Source: CAZSVI01 sp964610205
GTDB lineage: Bacteria > Bacillota > Clostridia > DSM-8532
Reading direction: 5' to 3'
DNA: 64,000 nucleotides
Assembly: GCA_964610205.1 (NCBI GenBank)
Contig: CAZSVI010000001.1
Coordinates: 9,323-73,322, forward strand
A program made the translations under genes and the position numbers. The stretch's first letter is position 1, and every line of letters begins with the position of its first letter. Shown one piece after another: positions 9,304 through 18,354 of this stretch. The notes beneath the pieces were generated by a model that made no database searches, was not told the origin of the DNA, and was given only the letters and a program-made list of their open reading frames with translations.

Positions 9304-10452
9304 TCACTTGATGACCCTGCGGGCACCTAAATAGTTACCGTTATATTTTGACAGGGACATGATAACCACTTTTTTCAAGCTTGAAGACGCATGTATGAAT
9401 TGGTCTCCCCCAAGATAAATTCCCACATGGCCAAGCCGGTTATTGTTATAACGGTCGAACAGAAGAATATCACCGGGTTTTAAATCCGTTCGGGAAACCT
9501 TTGTTCCAATACCGGCATATTCATCGGCTGAACGTGGAAGCGCAATTTTGAATTTGTTATATACATACTGTGTAAACCCGGAACAATCAAAGCCTTTTGG
9601 AGACTCCCCTCCATAAACATATGGAACACCGACAAACTGCTTCGCATATTCTATTATGGAAGAGGCTGTGCCTGCGTCATAGGCCTGGGCTGTTGACGCT
9701 CGGGAAACCAGACTCTCGCTGGCAACTACATATGGAGCATATACAAAACCCTTCAGATTGTCCTTTGCAATAACCTTAATCCACTCACCCTGTTGCTCCA
9801 GAACCTGTATACGGGAACCCCTCTCAATAGCTGCGAGTTTTTCGGTATCAGACCCGGGACCCATTCTTACATTCAACAGGTTAACATTAACATAATTATA
9901 TACCGGAGGTTTTGTATCGGCGATATATTCCGTAAATACATATACCTCTTTGTCTTCGGGCGTCATTACTTTCGTCCATTCTCCATACTGCTCAAGTACC
10001 TGTACCCGTATGCCTTTTAACAGGGTTCCCAGTTTTTCTGTTTCAGAACCGGGACCGCTTCTGAGGTTTAATTCATTTACCTGAACATACTGATAAACAG
10101 GTTCGGATACCTGAACAGGCAAAGCCGGCAAGGCTTCCGGTATCGTTTCCCCTGTGCCCGCACCTGCATCCGGTGTATCCAACGTGTACTCTGACGTATT
10201 ATTTTCAACCGGATATGTATCCGGGAAAGGATTATTATATGAAAAAACGTTTTCTTCCTGTTTTTGATCAGCAGAGTAATCTGCCGCCATAGTATTATAC
10301 AATTGCTGTGCTTCCAGCCTTGTAATCGGTGTCAGGTGGGCGGTTACTCCAGCCTGCTGTGTATTTGTTGATAAAAAAACAATGGTTGAAACAACAACAA
10401 TTAATGCTGCCAGGATCTCTGAACTTCGCCTGAAAAGGGTTGTGTTATCCAT
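9304..10452 (-). CDS. Membrane-anchored NlpC/P60 peptidoglycan endopeptidase with two SH3 domains
   Basis: About 382 residues. Order: an N-terminal membrane helix (ILAALIVVVSTIVFLS), a low-complexity linker, two bacterial SH3 domains (NELNLRSGPGSETEKLGTLL near residue 130 and NLLNVRMGPGSDTEKLAAIE near 195), and a C-terminal NlpC/P60 peptidase (from about 265). The catalytic Cys is in GFDCSGFTQYV, with His in LGHVGIYLGG and in FIHASS. It hydrolyses stem-peptide bonds in peptidoglycan outside the cell. The frame is open 37 codons further, but the ATG at 10450-10452 (MDNTTLFRR) follows AGGAGG directly and starts just before the membrane helix. Confidence 0.92.
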   Translation of the reverse strand: MDNTTLFRRSSEILAALIVVVSTIVFLSTNTQQAGVTAHLTPITRLEAQQLYNTMAADYSADQKQEENVFSYNNPFPDTYPVENNTSEYTLDTPDAGAGTGETIPEALPALPVQVSEPVYQYVQVNELNLRSGPGSETEKLGTLLKGIRVQVLEQYGEWTKVMTPEDKEVYVFTEYIADTKPPVYNYVNVNLLNVRMGPGSDTEKLAAIERGSRIQVLEQQGEWIKVIAKDNLKGFVYAPYVVASESLVSRASTAQAYDAGTASSIIEYAKQFVGVPYVYGGESPKGFDCSGFTQYVYNKFKIALPRSADEYAGIGTKVSRTDLKPGDILLFDRYNNNRLGHVGIYLGGDQFIHASSSLKKVVIMSLSKYNGNYLGARRVIK

Positions 10453-10689
10453 TGTTCCTCCTGTTTGGCTTACGAAGTTAGCTGACGGGCTTGGGCATAC
10501 AGGAAACCCCGCTTTTTCAAGCTTCGCCCCATTTACGGTTCCTCCGTTATTGGTTTTAACCAATATTCAACCTTGTCCTTTACTATAATAATATGTTGTA
10601 TGTTTTATATATGCCACAATTTTCTTTATTAAGATTGTTTACCATTTTATCATTATCTAACTCTTCAATCAAGTAATATACTGGAAAAA

Positions 10690-10733
10690 GGAGGTCGGGC
10701 CTGTATACTCCTGTATACTCTGGCCCGACCTCC
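10690..10733 (-). terminator. Intrinsic terminator after the LonB-like gene
   Basis: A perfect 12-bp stem, GGAGGTCGGGCC (10690-10701) with GGCCCGACCTCC (10722-10733). The loop consists of a 10-base near-repeat (TGTATACTCC, TGTATACTCT). On the minus strand a T-run follows, 28 bases after the stop codon at 10761. Confidence 0.9.
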
Positions 10734-10760
10734 TCTGAAAAGCTTCCCAAAACTTGCCTT

Positions 10761-13163
10761 TCATGCCTGTTTGCCATACCTTTCAACGGTTTCGGCAAAT
10801 TTTTTCAGTTTTTTATATACCAGATAATTGACCGTCCCCTCGGGAAATAATCCATCCGGCTGTTTCTTTCCCGCACTCACACCTGTTAAAATTTCAATGC
10901 CCTCATCCACATCCTTGATGGCATATATATGAAACATTCCCTTTGAAACCGCATCCGCCACTTCATCATTCAGAACAAGATTCCTGATATTCCGGTCGGG
11001 TATAATTACACCCTGTCTGCCGGTTAATCCTCTGTATTTGCATATTTCATAAAATCCCTCAATTTTTTGGGTGGCTCCGCCGATAGGCTGAATTTCCCCC
11101 TTTTGATTAACAGAACCTGTTACCGCAATACCCTGGTTGATAGGCAGATCCGATAAGCTTGACAGAATAGCGTATAATTCCGTACTGGAAGCGCTGTCAC
11201 CATCGATACCGCTGTATAGCTGTTCAAAGCAGATGCTCGCCGTGAGGGATAACGGAATTTCCTGCGCGTATTTCTGACCGATATAGCCACTTAGAATCAT
11301 AACCCCCTTGGTATGGGAAACCCCGCTCATTTCAACTTCCCGCTCAATATTCACTATACCGCTTTTCCCCATATAGGTTGCAGCAGTTATGCGGGATGGC
11401 TTTCCAAAAACATAATCTCCTACGTCCAGTACGGACAAACCGTTTATCTGCCCTGTTACCATCCCATCCGTATCTATCATTATTGTACCGTCTTTTAAAA
11501 GCTCCTGAAGATCATCATCATATTTGCTAGATCTGCGGTGCTTTTCCTTTACCGCCTTTTTCACATGATTTCCGCTTACCGTATTACCCCCGTCTATGGC
11601 ACACCAGATTCCCGCTTCGGCAAGAATATTTACAATCTCATTAAACCTCGTCGTAAGCTTGTCTTGATCCTGAACCAGCCATGAGCAGTAATTTACAACC
11701 TCTGCAACGCCCGAAGTGTCAAAATGGCAGATCCCTTCTCTTTTACAATAAGCACATATGAAATGAGACAGGCTTTTAATGTTTTCCTCGTTCCAATCCA
11801 TTTGATCATCAAAGTCGGCTTTTATTTTAAACAATTTGCTGAAATCCCTGTCATACCGGTACAGAGCATGGTATATCAAAGGGCTTCCGACCAGAATTAT
11901 CTTAACATCTACCGGAATAGGCTCGGGTTTAATAGTTGAAACAGCAATGAGGCCCATTTGTTCTTTTATATTTTCAATGGAAATCTGCCGGGTTTTGAGC
12001 GTACGCTTAATTACTTCCCATGACTGTGGGTTATTCAAAACATCCAGAACCTGAAGAATAAGATATCCTCCATTTGCCTGATGGAATAAGCCCGGTTTTA
12101 TCATTGAATAATCCGATGTGACGGTTCCGAATTCATTTTCATAATCCACCCGTCCCAACAGATTGTAATATGTCGGATTATAATCTACGATGACAGGAGC
12201 GCCGTTCAACCGGCTGTTATCCGACAGGAGATTTACCCTGTACCGGTCAACAGGATTATTAACGGATCTCTTCATTAGCAATGGCATTACCGACTGGGCT
12301 TCATCGGAGGGTTCTTCCTCACGGAATGAATCAAGGTTTTCCAGTATATCATCCTGTACAAACTGCAGATAACGGGTAACCTCTAAATAGTCCCTGTACT
12401 TTTCCTTTAAATTGTCTATATGTATTCCTACCGCAAATAACGCAATCTGGTTTTCCCACTCCTTAATGGTTTCTTCTGCCTCCATCTCCAATTCCTTTAT
12501 CTGGCGTATAATTCCGAATGCCTCTTTCTGAAGGCTTTCCGTTCTGTCATTTATTTCAGCTTTTTTTTGACTGTCCATTTCATTAAAATTTTCTTCGCTG
12601 ATAGGCTCTCCGTCAATGATAGGTATAAAATAAAGGCCTGAATTGGTTATACGAACTTTAAACCCGCGTTCGGCAGCAATACGATCCAAAACATTTACCA
12701 AATCATCCTTTTTGCCTTTAAATTGTTTTATTATTTTTACCCGTTCTTCTTCGTAATCCTCCCCTTCAAATGCCTTAATAATTTCCTGCTGGAGAATTTT
12801 TATGAAATCATCCATATCCTTTTTAAATTCTCTGCCCTTTCCGGCCGGCAGATGGATTGCCTTGGGCTTATTAATTTCTTCAAAGTTATAGACATAGCAC
12901 CAATCATCCGGTATTTTCCTGTTTTCAGCCTGTTTTTTGGCCCTTTCAAGAGCATGCCGGGTCTTGCCTTCTCCTGACTCTCCCGCCATATATATATTGT
13001 ATCCATCCAATTTTATATGTAATCCGAACTCTACAGCCTCAACGGCACGCTTTTGTCCAATCAGTTCTCTGGATTCATCAATCCGTGAAGTATCTTCAAA
13101 TGAAAAAATTGAAGGATCACAAATCCTGCGGAGTTTTTCGGTCGGAAGACTTCTATATTTCAT
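10761..13163 (-). CDS. LonB-like ATP-dependent protease (COG1067 type)
   Basis: About 800 residues. An AAA+ module near the N-terminus has Walker A MAGESGEGKT, with a long helical insert. The C-terminal S16 Lon peptidase domain carries the catalytic Ser in DGDSASSTELYAILSSLS and the catalytic Lys in IGGATQKIEGFYEICKYRG. Unlike classical LonA it lacks the N-terminal substrate domain. A second, LonA-type enzyme lies at 26479-28914. It degrades misfolded or regulatory proteins in the cytosol. The start is the ATG at 13161-13163 (MKYRSLPTEKLRRIC) after GAGAGG; the frame is open ten codons further. A strong terminator follows. Confidence 0.9.
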   Translation of the reverse strand: MKYRSLPTEKLRRICDPSIFSFEDTSRIDESRELIGQKRAVEAVEFGLHIKLDGYNIYMAGESGEGKTRHALERAKKQAENRKIPDDWCYVYNFEEINKPKAIHLPAGKGREFKKDMDDFIKILQQEIIKAFEGEDYEEERVKIIKQFKGKKDDLVNVLDRIAAERGFKVRITNSGLYFIPIIDGEPISEENFNEMDSQKKAEINDRTESLQKEAFGIIRQIKELEMEAEETIKEWENQIALFAVGIHIDNLKEKYRDYLEVTRYLQFVQDDILENLDSFREEEPSDEAQSVMPLLMKRSVNNPVDRYRVNLLSDNSRLNGAPVIVDYNPTYYNLLGRVDYENEFGTVTSDYSMIKPGLFHQANGGYLILQVLDVLNNPQSWEVIKRTLKTRQISIENIKEQMGLIAVSTIKPEPIPVDVKIILVGSPLIYHALYRYDRDFSKLFKIKADFDDQMDWNEENIKSLSHFICAYCKREGICHFDTSGVAEVVNYCSWLVQDQDKLTTRFNEIVNILAEAGIWCAIDGGNTVSGNHVKKAVKEKHRRSSKYDDDLQELLKDGTIMIDTDGMVTGQINGLSVLDVGDYVFGKPSRITAATYMGKSGIVNIEREVEMSGVSHTKGVMILSGYIGQKYAQEIPLSLTASICFEQLYSGIDGDSASSTELYAILSSLSDLPINQGIAVTGSVNQKGEIQPIGGATQKIEGFYEICKYRGLTGRQGVIIPDRNIRNLVLNDEVADAVSKGMFHIYAIKDVDEGIEILTGVSAGKKQPDGLFPEGTVNYLVYKKLKKFAETVERYGKQA

Positions 13164-13238
13164 TTTTACACCTCTCTTTTTTTTTGCTTCCACTTTGCAT
13201 CTACCCCCTGTTATTCATTAAAAATCCATATATTGAAT

Positions 13239-13703
13239 TCATATATCAAAATAACACCACATTATGATTGCATCTTCATTATTGTCGCTGTAATAGGATT
13301 TCCTTATACCCTCAGCTTTGAATCCGAACCGTTCATATAATGAAATGGCCGGAAGATTACCGGCCCTGACTTCAAGGGTAAGCCCCACCAGCTTAATATC
13401 CCGGGACATCTCAATTATTTTCCGCATAAGCCCGAACGCAATATGCTGTCTGCGACAGGAGGGATCAACAGCTAAATTCGTAATATGGCCTTCGTCAAGT
13501 ATAACCTGAACTCCTGTGTACGCAACAATAACTTCATTAACCAATGCAACATAATATACCGCACCGGGGTTGTTTAATTCCTCTACGAACATATTTCTTG
13601 ACCACGGAATTGAAAAGGCACGGTTTTCTACATCTAGTACCCCATCAATATCCTTTATACCCATTTTCCTGTATATAATCCCATTTTTATTTTCTTTATC
13701 CAC
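13239..13703 (-). CDS. rimI: Ribosomal-protein-alanine N-acetyltransferase RimI (GNAT family)
   Basis: 154 residues of one GNAT acetyltransferase domain. The acetyl-CoA loop is visible as DPSCRRQHIAFGLMRKII (near residue 82) and the C-terminal strand region as NLPAISLYERFGFKAEGIRK. RimI acetylates the N-terminal alanine of ribosomal protein S18, and in Firmicutes it is commonly encoded in the tsaE-tsaB-rimI block, as here. Its start overlaps the end of tsaB by 8 bases, which suggests translational coupling. The substrate specificity is taken from gene order and family, not from sequence. Confidence 0.88.
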   Translation of the reverse strand: MDKENKNGIIYRKMGIKDIDGVLDVENRAFSIPWSRNMFVEELNNPGAVYYVALVNEVIVAYTGVQVILDEGHITNLAVDPSCRRQHIAFGLMRKIIEMSRDIKLVGLTLEVRAGNLPAISLYERFGFKAEGIRKSYYSDNNEDAIIMWCYFDI

Positions 13704-14409
13704 AAGGTCTGCTCCCGGCTTCTTTTTCTCTCATTCTTTCAGCCTGTGATTTCCTGATATAATTTGGAGAAGCGCTGAAAGCGTCTGTCACCTTTCCTTC
13801 ATTATTCATAAACCATGCCAGTCGCGCTACGGCAGCGGCCCGGTTTGTAAAAAGCTCATATGAAGCAAAAAACGCATGAATTCCCTGATCTTTAATGAAT
13901 TCTTCGTATAGCGGAACCGCGTCGCCTATAAAATAAACATCCTCTTTTATATTTTTCAGTTCTTCAGTTAAATTCTCTATTGACATACCCGTATCATGTT
14001 TAACCGCAGTAACTGTTTCCCCCTGGATACGGTATATTCCTGTATAAACCTGCCGGTTTCTGGCATCCATAATGGGACATATTACACCGTTACGCTCACC
14101 TGATATATACGCCAGAGCCATTAGACCTGATACCTCTGCTACAGGAATATTCAAAGCGTATGCCATGGCTTTGGCAGTAACTACCCCGATACGCAGCCCA
14201 GTAAAAGAACCGGGTCCGTTCGCAACTGCCAGAAGGTTTATATCACCTGGTTTCAAATCCAGCATTCCCAATAATGCTTCAAGCATCGGAATCACTTTCC
14301 GGGAATGGGTTTTACCATGTCTCAGAATAATTTCCCCGGTTATAAAACCATCCTTTGCTATTGCCGCCGTCGCTGTTGCACCGGAGGTATCCAAAGCCAG
14401 TATATTCAT
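13696..14409 (-). CDS. tsaB: tRNA threonylcarbamoyladenosine biosynthesis protein TsaB
   Basis: 237 residues with an ASKHA fold. It starts MNILALDTSGATATAAIAKD and has the signature GPGSFTGLRIGVVTAKAMA near residue 67, which defines TsaB (YeaZ). TsaB is the scaffold partner of TsaD in making the t6A modification at position 37 of ANN-decoding tRNAs; tsaD itself is not in the window. It overlaps tsaE by 4 bases and rimI by 8, so the three are co-transcribed and probably coupled. Confidence 0.95.
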   Translation of the reverse strand: MNILALDTSGATATAAIAKDGFITGEIILRHGKTHSRKVIPMLEALLGMLDLKPGDINLLAVANGPGSFTGLRIGVVTAKAMAYALNIPVAEVSGLMALAYISGERNGVICPIMDARNRQVYTGIYRIQGETVTAVKHDTGMSIENLTEELKNIKEDVYFIGDAVPLYEEFIKDQGIHAFFASYELFTNRAAAVARLAWFMNNEGKVTDAFSASPNYIRKSQAERMREKEAGSRPCG

Positions 14410-14843
14410 AATCCCTCAATCCCCTCTATGCGGATTCTGCGCTCATCCGTTCCGTGTCCGGTTCTCTCCAGATAAATCCATATGGTTTCCGGCGGCAGCA
14501 TGTTCCTTATTAAATCGGCCCATTCAATGACACAAATATCCCCTTTATAAAGGTATTCCTCAAAACCAATCTCAAAAAGATCGTCTTCTTCATGGACACG
14601 GTATACATCAAAATGATGCAGTATAATATCGCATCCTTCATAACTTTTAACGAGCGTAAAGGTGGGGCTGGTAACCTGTTTGCTTATGAGAAGGCCTTCT
14701 GCGATTCCTTTTACAAAAGATGTTTTTCCGGTTCCCAAGTCTCCTGTAAGTGCTATAATGCCTCCCGGCTTTAAAAAACCGGCGGTTCTTTTGCCAAGCT
14801 TTATTGTTTCAATTTCATTTTCGGTAATAAACTGCAGTATCAT
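14406..14843 (-). CDS. tsaE: tRNA threonylcarbamoyladenosine biosynthesis ATPase TsaE
   Basis: 145 residues. The P-loop is ALTGDLGTGKTSFVKGIAEG (about residues 32-51), followed by switch-like VTSPTFTLVKSYEG and HFDVYRVHEEDDLFEIGFEEY, with IEWAD later. These are standard TsaE (YjeE) signatures. TsaE drives the ATP-dependent cycling of the TsaBD complex. First gene of the tsaE-tsaB-rimI operon; the ATG lies at 14841-14843. The ~200 bases upstream, towards the surface-protein gene, hold no clear feature. Confidence 0.95.
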   Translation of the reverse strand: MILQFITENEIETIKLGKRTAGFLKPGGIIALTGDLGTGKTSFVKGIAEGLLISKQVTSPTFTLVKSYEGCDIILHHFDVYRVHEEDDLFEIGFEEYLYKGDICVIEWADLIRNMLPPETIWIYLERTGHGTDERRIRIEGIEGL

Positions 14844-15044
14844 TAAATCGCTCCGCTATAAATATATACTAAAACCAGCATAACAAGTTAACTGTATCGA
14901 TTGAAGATGTATTATTTTCTCCTCAACCAAATTTGGAATTGTTTCAACCAACACAATACGTTAACTTGATATGAATAAAACTACATTACCAATTATAATA
15001 CAGCGCGGCAAAGATGCAAGGCGAAACAAAAAGATTTTAAAGAT

Positions 15045-16613
15045 TTAATTCGTTGATTTAAATTGAAGAAGCTGTTTAACCAGATTAATATAGGGTGCTT
15101 TATCTTCCCCGTGGGGAACATATATGTACATCTGATAGGCACGGGATTCTTCTTTGATTGGAATCCATGCATATACAATTTCAAATAAGGCGCTGTCATT
15201 GTTTATAGTTTCAATCCGCTCCAGCAGAAATATCTCGCCTTCCCCAATCAATGTAACTCCGGAATCCAGTTGTTGTATGACTTTGGAATGGAGTAAAAAT
15301 CTGGAGTTTTCAAGGGGATATTCAGAATGATCTACTATGGCAAACACTCCATTTTGAGGCGGCAGCAATGGTCCGATCCTTGTTTTACCTTTTTCATAAA
15401 ATGAAAATATTTCCATGTTAAGCCAGGTAGTAAAATAGCATTCCCCTTCCCATGAATCAGGCAGTTGTATTGACTGTACCGGCCTTCCTTCTTCATTATG
15501 GTCTATAAATCTCATTTCCGACAGATTATAGATAATACTGTCACTATATACAGGAAAATATAATGTCCGTTCTTTGCCAATCACTTTTGAGGATGACAAT
15601 TCGTTCGTTTCAAGATTAATTTCAAAGGTATTTCCGCAGCTTATTATGTTTATCAGATTGTTTTCCAGAGTATATTTCTCAATATCTCCGATAGATGCCA
15701 ATAATAAGGCTTTACCGGCATTGGCGACGTAAATGTAATTATAGTACGGACCTGCGGGAATTCTTCTTTTTTCACTGAAACACAGATACTTATCCGTAAA
15801 TACGAGAAACTCAGCATTATAGTGTGCGAAATATTTTTCAACCTCAAGCGTCCCGCAGTCGACAACCAGCAGCATTCCTTCCGAAGCTGCTCCTATCAGT
15901 ATCCTGTTTTCACTTTCAAGCAACGGGTTTACATGTATCCCATTTTTCAGGCTTTCTTCCCCGAAGGTATGTAATATTGTTTCTTTAACACCATCGGAAG
16001 CGACTACATGGTTTTGCGCGATAAAGATAAAGCGGCCGTTCTTGTAACAAAAAACCGGACCTGTGTAATAATCCGAAAGATCTTCATATTTCTGAGCGTA
16101 GGTAAATTCTGTTTGCCGGATGGTGTTATCATTATTGCTGATAATTAAAAAGCACTTGGTTACGCTGTCCGTAACCAGAGTATAATCGCCTCCTTCCTGT
16201 TTGTGCAGAACCTTATAAGCGCTGTCCGCCGGAGCTTCCGTTCCCTGTCCGCCGGTATTCTCATCCGGATTTTGATCGGCGGTTCCATCCGATGGTTTTC
16301 CGGTTGGAGTTGCTTCCGCAGAAGCCTGTATTGCAGGAGTGGGCGTTTGTGTTGGAATTGGGGTAGGAGTATGAGTGAGCATCGGTGTAGGAACTTCGGT
16401 TGGCACTATGGTTGGCAACGCAGCAGGGGTTACTGTCGGGGTTGATGCTACTTCGCCGGAACCGGCTGTGGAGGAACCTGTCTGCTCTTCACCGACAACA
16501 TCCGACCTGTGTACTTCTCCGGGGGAGTTTGACTTGTCATATATAAGCAATACAATTAAAACACACCCCAGTATAATTGGAACAATTATCGCTACCAATA
16601 GTTTTCTTTCCAT
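15045..16613 (-). CDS. Membrane-anchored surface protein with Pro/Thr linker, function unknown
   Basis: 522 residues. An N-terminal membrane helix (VAIIVPIILGCVLIVLLIY) anchors it. A Pro/Thr-rich linker of about residues 55-125 follows, with PTPIPTQTPTP-type repeats as found in clostridial extracellular proteins. The remaining ~390 residues are outside the cell and rich in predicted beta strands with aromatic/Gly turns; they look like a beta-propeller or similar sensor/binding domain, but I recognise no family or catalytic residues. The gene lies upstream of tsaE, separated by ~200 bases. A promoter-bearing palindromic repeat (copy D) lies about 35 bases before its ATG. Confidence 0.75.
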   Translation of the reverse strand: MERKLLVAIIVPIILGCVLIVLLIYDKSNSPGEVHRSDVVGEEQTGSSTAGSGEVASTPTVTPAALPTIVPTEVPTPMLTHTPTPIPTQTPTPAIQASAEATPTGKPSDGTADQNPDENTGGQGTEAPADSAYKVLHKQEGGDYTLVTDSVTKCFLIISNNDNTIRQTEFTYAQKYEDLSDYYTGPVFCYKNGRFIFIAQNHVVASDGVKETILHTFGEESLKNGIHVNPLLESENRILIGAASEGMLLVVDCGTLEVEKYFAHYNAEFLVFTDKYLCFSEKRRIPAGPYYNYIYVANAGKALLLASIGDIEKYTLENNLINIISCGNTFEINLETNELSSSKVIGKERTLYFPVYSDSIIYNLSEMRFIDHNEEGRPVQSIQLPDSWEGECYFTTWLNMEIFSFYEKGKTRIGPLLPPQNGVFAIVDHSEYPLENSRFLLHSKVIQQLDSGVTLIGEGEIFLLERIETINNDSALFEIVYAWIPIKEESRAYQMYIYVPHGEDKAPYINLVKQLLQFKSTN

Positions 16614-16648
16614 ATCTCAAAACCACCCTTCTTTTCAGCAAACAGACA

Positions 16649-16695
16649 ATTATAACAATGTAAAGCAATTGATTGCAATTACAACATTTTAACCC
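16649..16695 (-). repeat. Promoter-bearing palindromic repeat, copy D (degenerate)
   Basis: Shares TATAACAA..AAGCAATT..TTGCAATTACAACAT with the copies at 2416, 22771 and 46213, but the distal arm is lost. On the minus strand TTGCAA (16673-16678), an 18-base spacer and TATAAT (16649-16654) form a near-consensus promoter pointing at the gene starting at 16613. Confidence 0.65.
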
Positions 16696-16871
16696 CGCTA
16701 TATTCCAATTATAACACAGCGGTTAATAAGAATGAAACAAAGTCTTCCAAGCTATTTATACATTTCAACTTCTTTACCGAAAATTTATTTTTTTTATATC
16801 CTGTTGCTGAAAGTATGATATACTAAAAAAGTTACAAATAGAGGAAATCTATATTTGGAGTAATTTAATTT

Positions 16872-17126
16872 ATGGAATGCAGAGTGGGGTGTGCAGCTTG
16901 CTGCATTGCATTATCGATATCTTCACCTATACCGGGCATGCCTGACGGTAAGCCTGCCGGTGTCCGATGCGTCCAGTTGGCGGATGACAACCGGTGTAAA
17001 TTATTCGGAAAAAATGAACGGCTTGACGTATGTAATCGGCTCAGACCTTCGGAGGAAATGTGCGGAAAAACGGCTTCGGAGGCGCTTGCCTATCTTACAT
17101 ATCTTGAAAAGGTTACAACCCCCTAA
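16872..17126 (+). CDS. YkgJ-family cysteine-cluster protein
   Basis: 84 residues. The conserved family pattern is complete: CRVGCAACCIALSISSPIPG at residues 3-22, then GKPAGVRCVQL, CKLFG and RPSEEMCG. Eight cysteines in CxxxCxxCC..C..C..C..C spacing suggest a metal site (zinc or Fe-S) by family precedent, but the biochemical role is not established. GGAG stands 11 bases before the ATG. First plus-strand gene of the window, divergent from the surface-protein gene, and followed by a small membrane frame and the antiporter gene. Confidence 0.85.
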   Translation: MECRVGCAACCIALSISSPIPGMPDGKPAGVRCVQLADDNRCKLFGKNERLDVCNRLRPSEEMCGKTASEALAYLTYLEKVTTP

Positions 17127-17134
17127 CGGGACGT

Positions 17135-17266
17135 TTGACAAAAATAAGCAGCCTGAATCTTGATTTTGCTGTAAGAACGAAAGTAAGAGCAATCTTAATA
17201 ATGGGAATAATTTCCTGCGGCCTCGTTATATACCTTGATACATATATGGAGAATGTGGTATATTGA
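17135..17266 (+). CDS. Possible 43-residue single-span membrane protein
   Basis: A frame from TTG at 17135 to TGA at 17264 encodes LTKISSLNLDFAVRTKVRAI, then ILIMGIISCGLVIYLDTYME, that is a basic segment followed by one hydrophobic helix. It lies between the Cys-cluster gene and the antiporter gene on the same strand. There is no strong ribosome site and I know no family, so it may be chance. Confidence 0.25.
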   Translation: MTKISSLNLDFAVRTKVRAILIMGIISCGLVIYLDTYMENVVY

Positions 17267-17313
17267 GTTTTGCCTGCATAGGGAATTCAAGCACAAACAG
17301 AAAGGATATAAGA

Positions 17314-18336
17314 ATGGGCCCGGTTGTTAACTTTCTTTTATTTGGAATTGGTTTGGCAATTATAATTAAAGGCAGCGACTGGTTTATAAATTCGGTAATT
17401 TATATAGCAAAAGTTTTCAAAATACCCTATATTATAATCGGTGTGACTATTGTCAGTATCTGTACAAGTTTGCCCGAAACCTTTGTTTCGGCTGCTGCCG
17501 CGTTAAAAGAAGAAACCGATGTAGCTTTTGGTAATGCCATGGGTTCAATTGCCATTAACACAGGTGTTATATTGGCTATACTAATGATATTTTCCCGATC
17601 GATAGTTGAGGATCACAAGGATATAGTAAAAAACGGTATATTTCTAATTTCCACACTGGTTTTAACGCTGATTATCGGATTGGTATATGGGCAGATCCAC
17701 AGGTTTTTTGGCTTTTTATTATTCGCGCTGTTTTTACTCTATATTCTGAAGAATGTTTATTCCATAAGGAAAAAGAAAAACGAAGAGCGCACTGTCAATG
17801 GGGACGATGATGAATACAAGAGCCAGGTTGATGTTTCCCGGTATACGGTCATAAGGAATATCATCTTTTTTCTCATCGGCATTTCCATGGTTATACTTGG
17901 TTCAAACCTGCTTGTGGACAATGGTATAAAAATTGCCGAAATCCTTAAAATTCCAACTATTTTAATTGCCATAATTTTTACTTCTCTGGGAACTTCACTG
18001 CCAGAGCTGGTGACTACAATTTCCTCCATCCGGAAAGGAGTGTCAAATCTCGGTGTGGGTAATATCATTGGCGCTAATATTTTAAATATAATTCAGGTTC
18101 TTTCTATATCTTCCATTATTAGAGACATACCCCTGGCCCATGATTCAAGCATTCTGTTCTTTCAGCTCCCCCTGGTTCTGGCAATGGTATCGGCATCGGT
18201 TTTATTCTGCATAATTTCAAAAAAAAGGTTCCGCCGCTGGTATGGGTTTGTTTTGTTTGGTTTCTACTCAATATTTCTTGTGGTAAATCTATTCAGAGAA
18301 AATACACCTCTTGTCGGCGCTTTAATTTTCGGCTAA
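17314..18336 (+). CDS. Calcium/sodium antiporter, CaCA family (YrbG-like)
   Basis: About 340 residues with ten predicted membrane helices in two inverted halves. Each half carries an alpha-repeat: TIVSICTSLPETFVSAAAAL followed by GNAMGSIAINTG, and IFTSLGTSLPELVTTISSIR followed by GNIIGANILN. The acidic residues in the SLPE motifs bind the cation. A cytosolic loop rich in Lys/Glu separates the halves. It exchanges Ca2+ for Na+ or H+ across the membrane. The start is the ATG at 17314 (MGPVVNFLLFGIGL), seven bases after AGAAAGGA; the frame is open 17 codons further to a TTG. It ends 18 bases from the convergent lipoprotein gene. Confidence 0.92.
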   Translation: MGPVVNFLLFGIGLAIIIKGSDWFINSVIYIAKVFKIPYIIIGVTIVSICTSLPETFVSAAAALKEETDVAFGNAMGSIAINTGVILAILMIFSRSIVEDHKDIVKNGIFLISTLVLTLIIGLVYGQIHRFFGFLLFALFLLYILKNVYSIRKKKNEERTVNGDDDEYKSQVDVSRYTVIRNIIFFLIGISMVILGSNLLVDNGIKIAEILKIPTILIAIIFTSLGTSLPELVTTISSIRKGVSNLGVGNIIGANILNIIQVLSISSIIRDIPLAHDSSILFFQLPLVLAMVSASVLFCIISKKRFRRWYGFVLFGFYSIFLVVNLFRENTPLVGALIFG

Positions 18337-18354
18337 CAGGGCTGGTTGGCGTAG

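Noticed and set aside
14072..14530. 152-codon plus-strand frame over tsaB/tsaE
   Set aside because: Antisense to two conserved overlapping genes.
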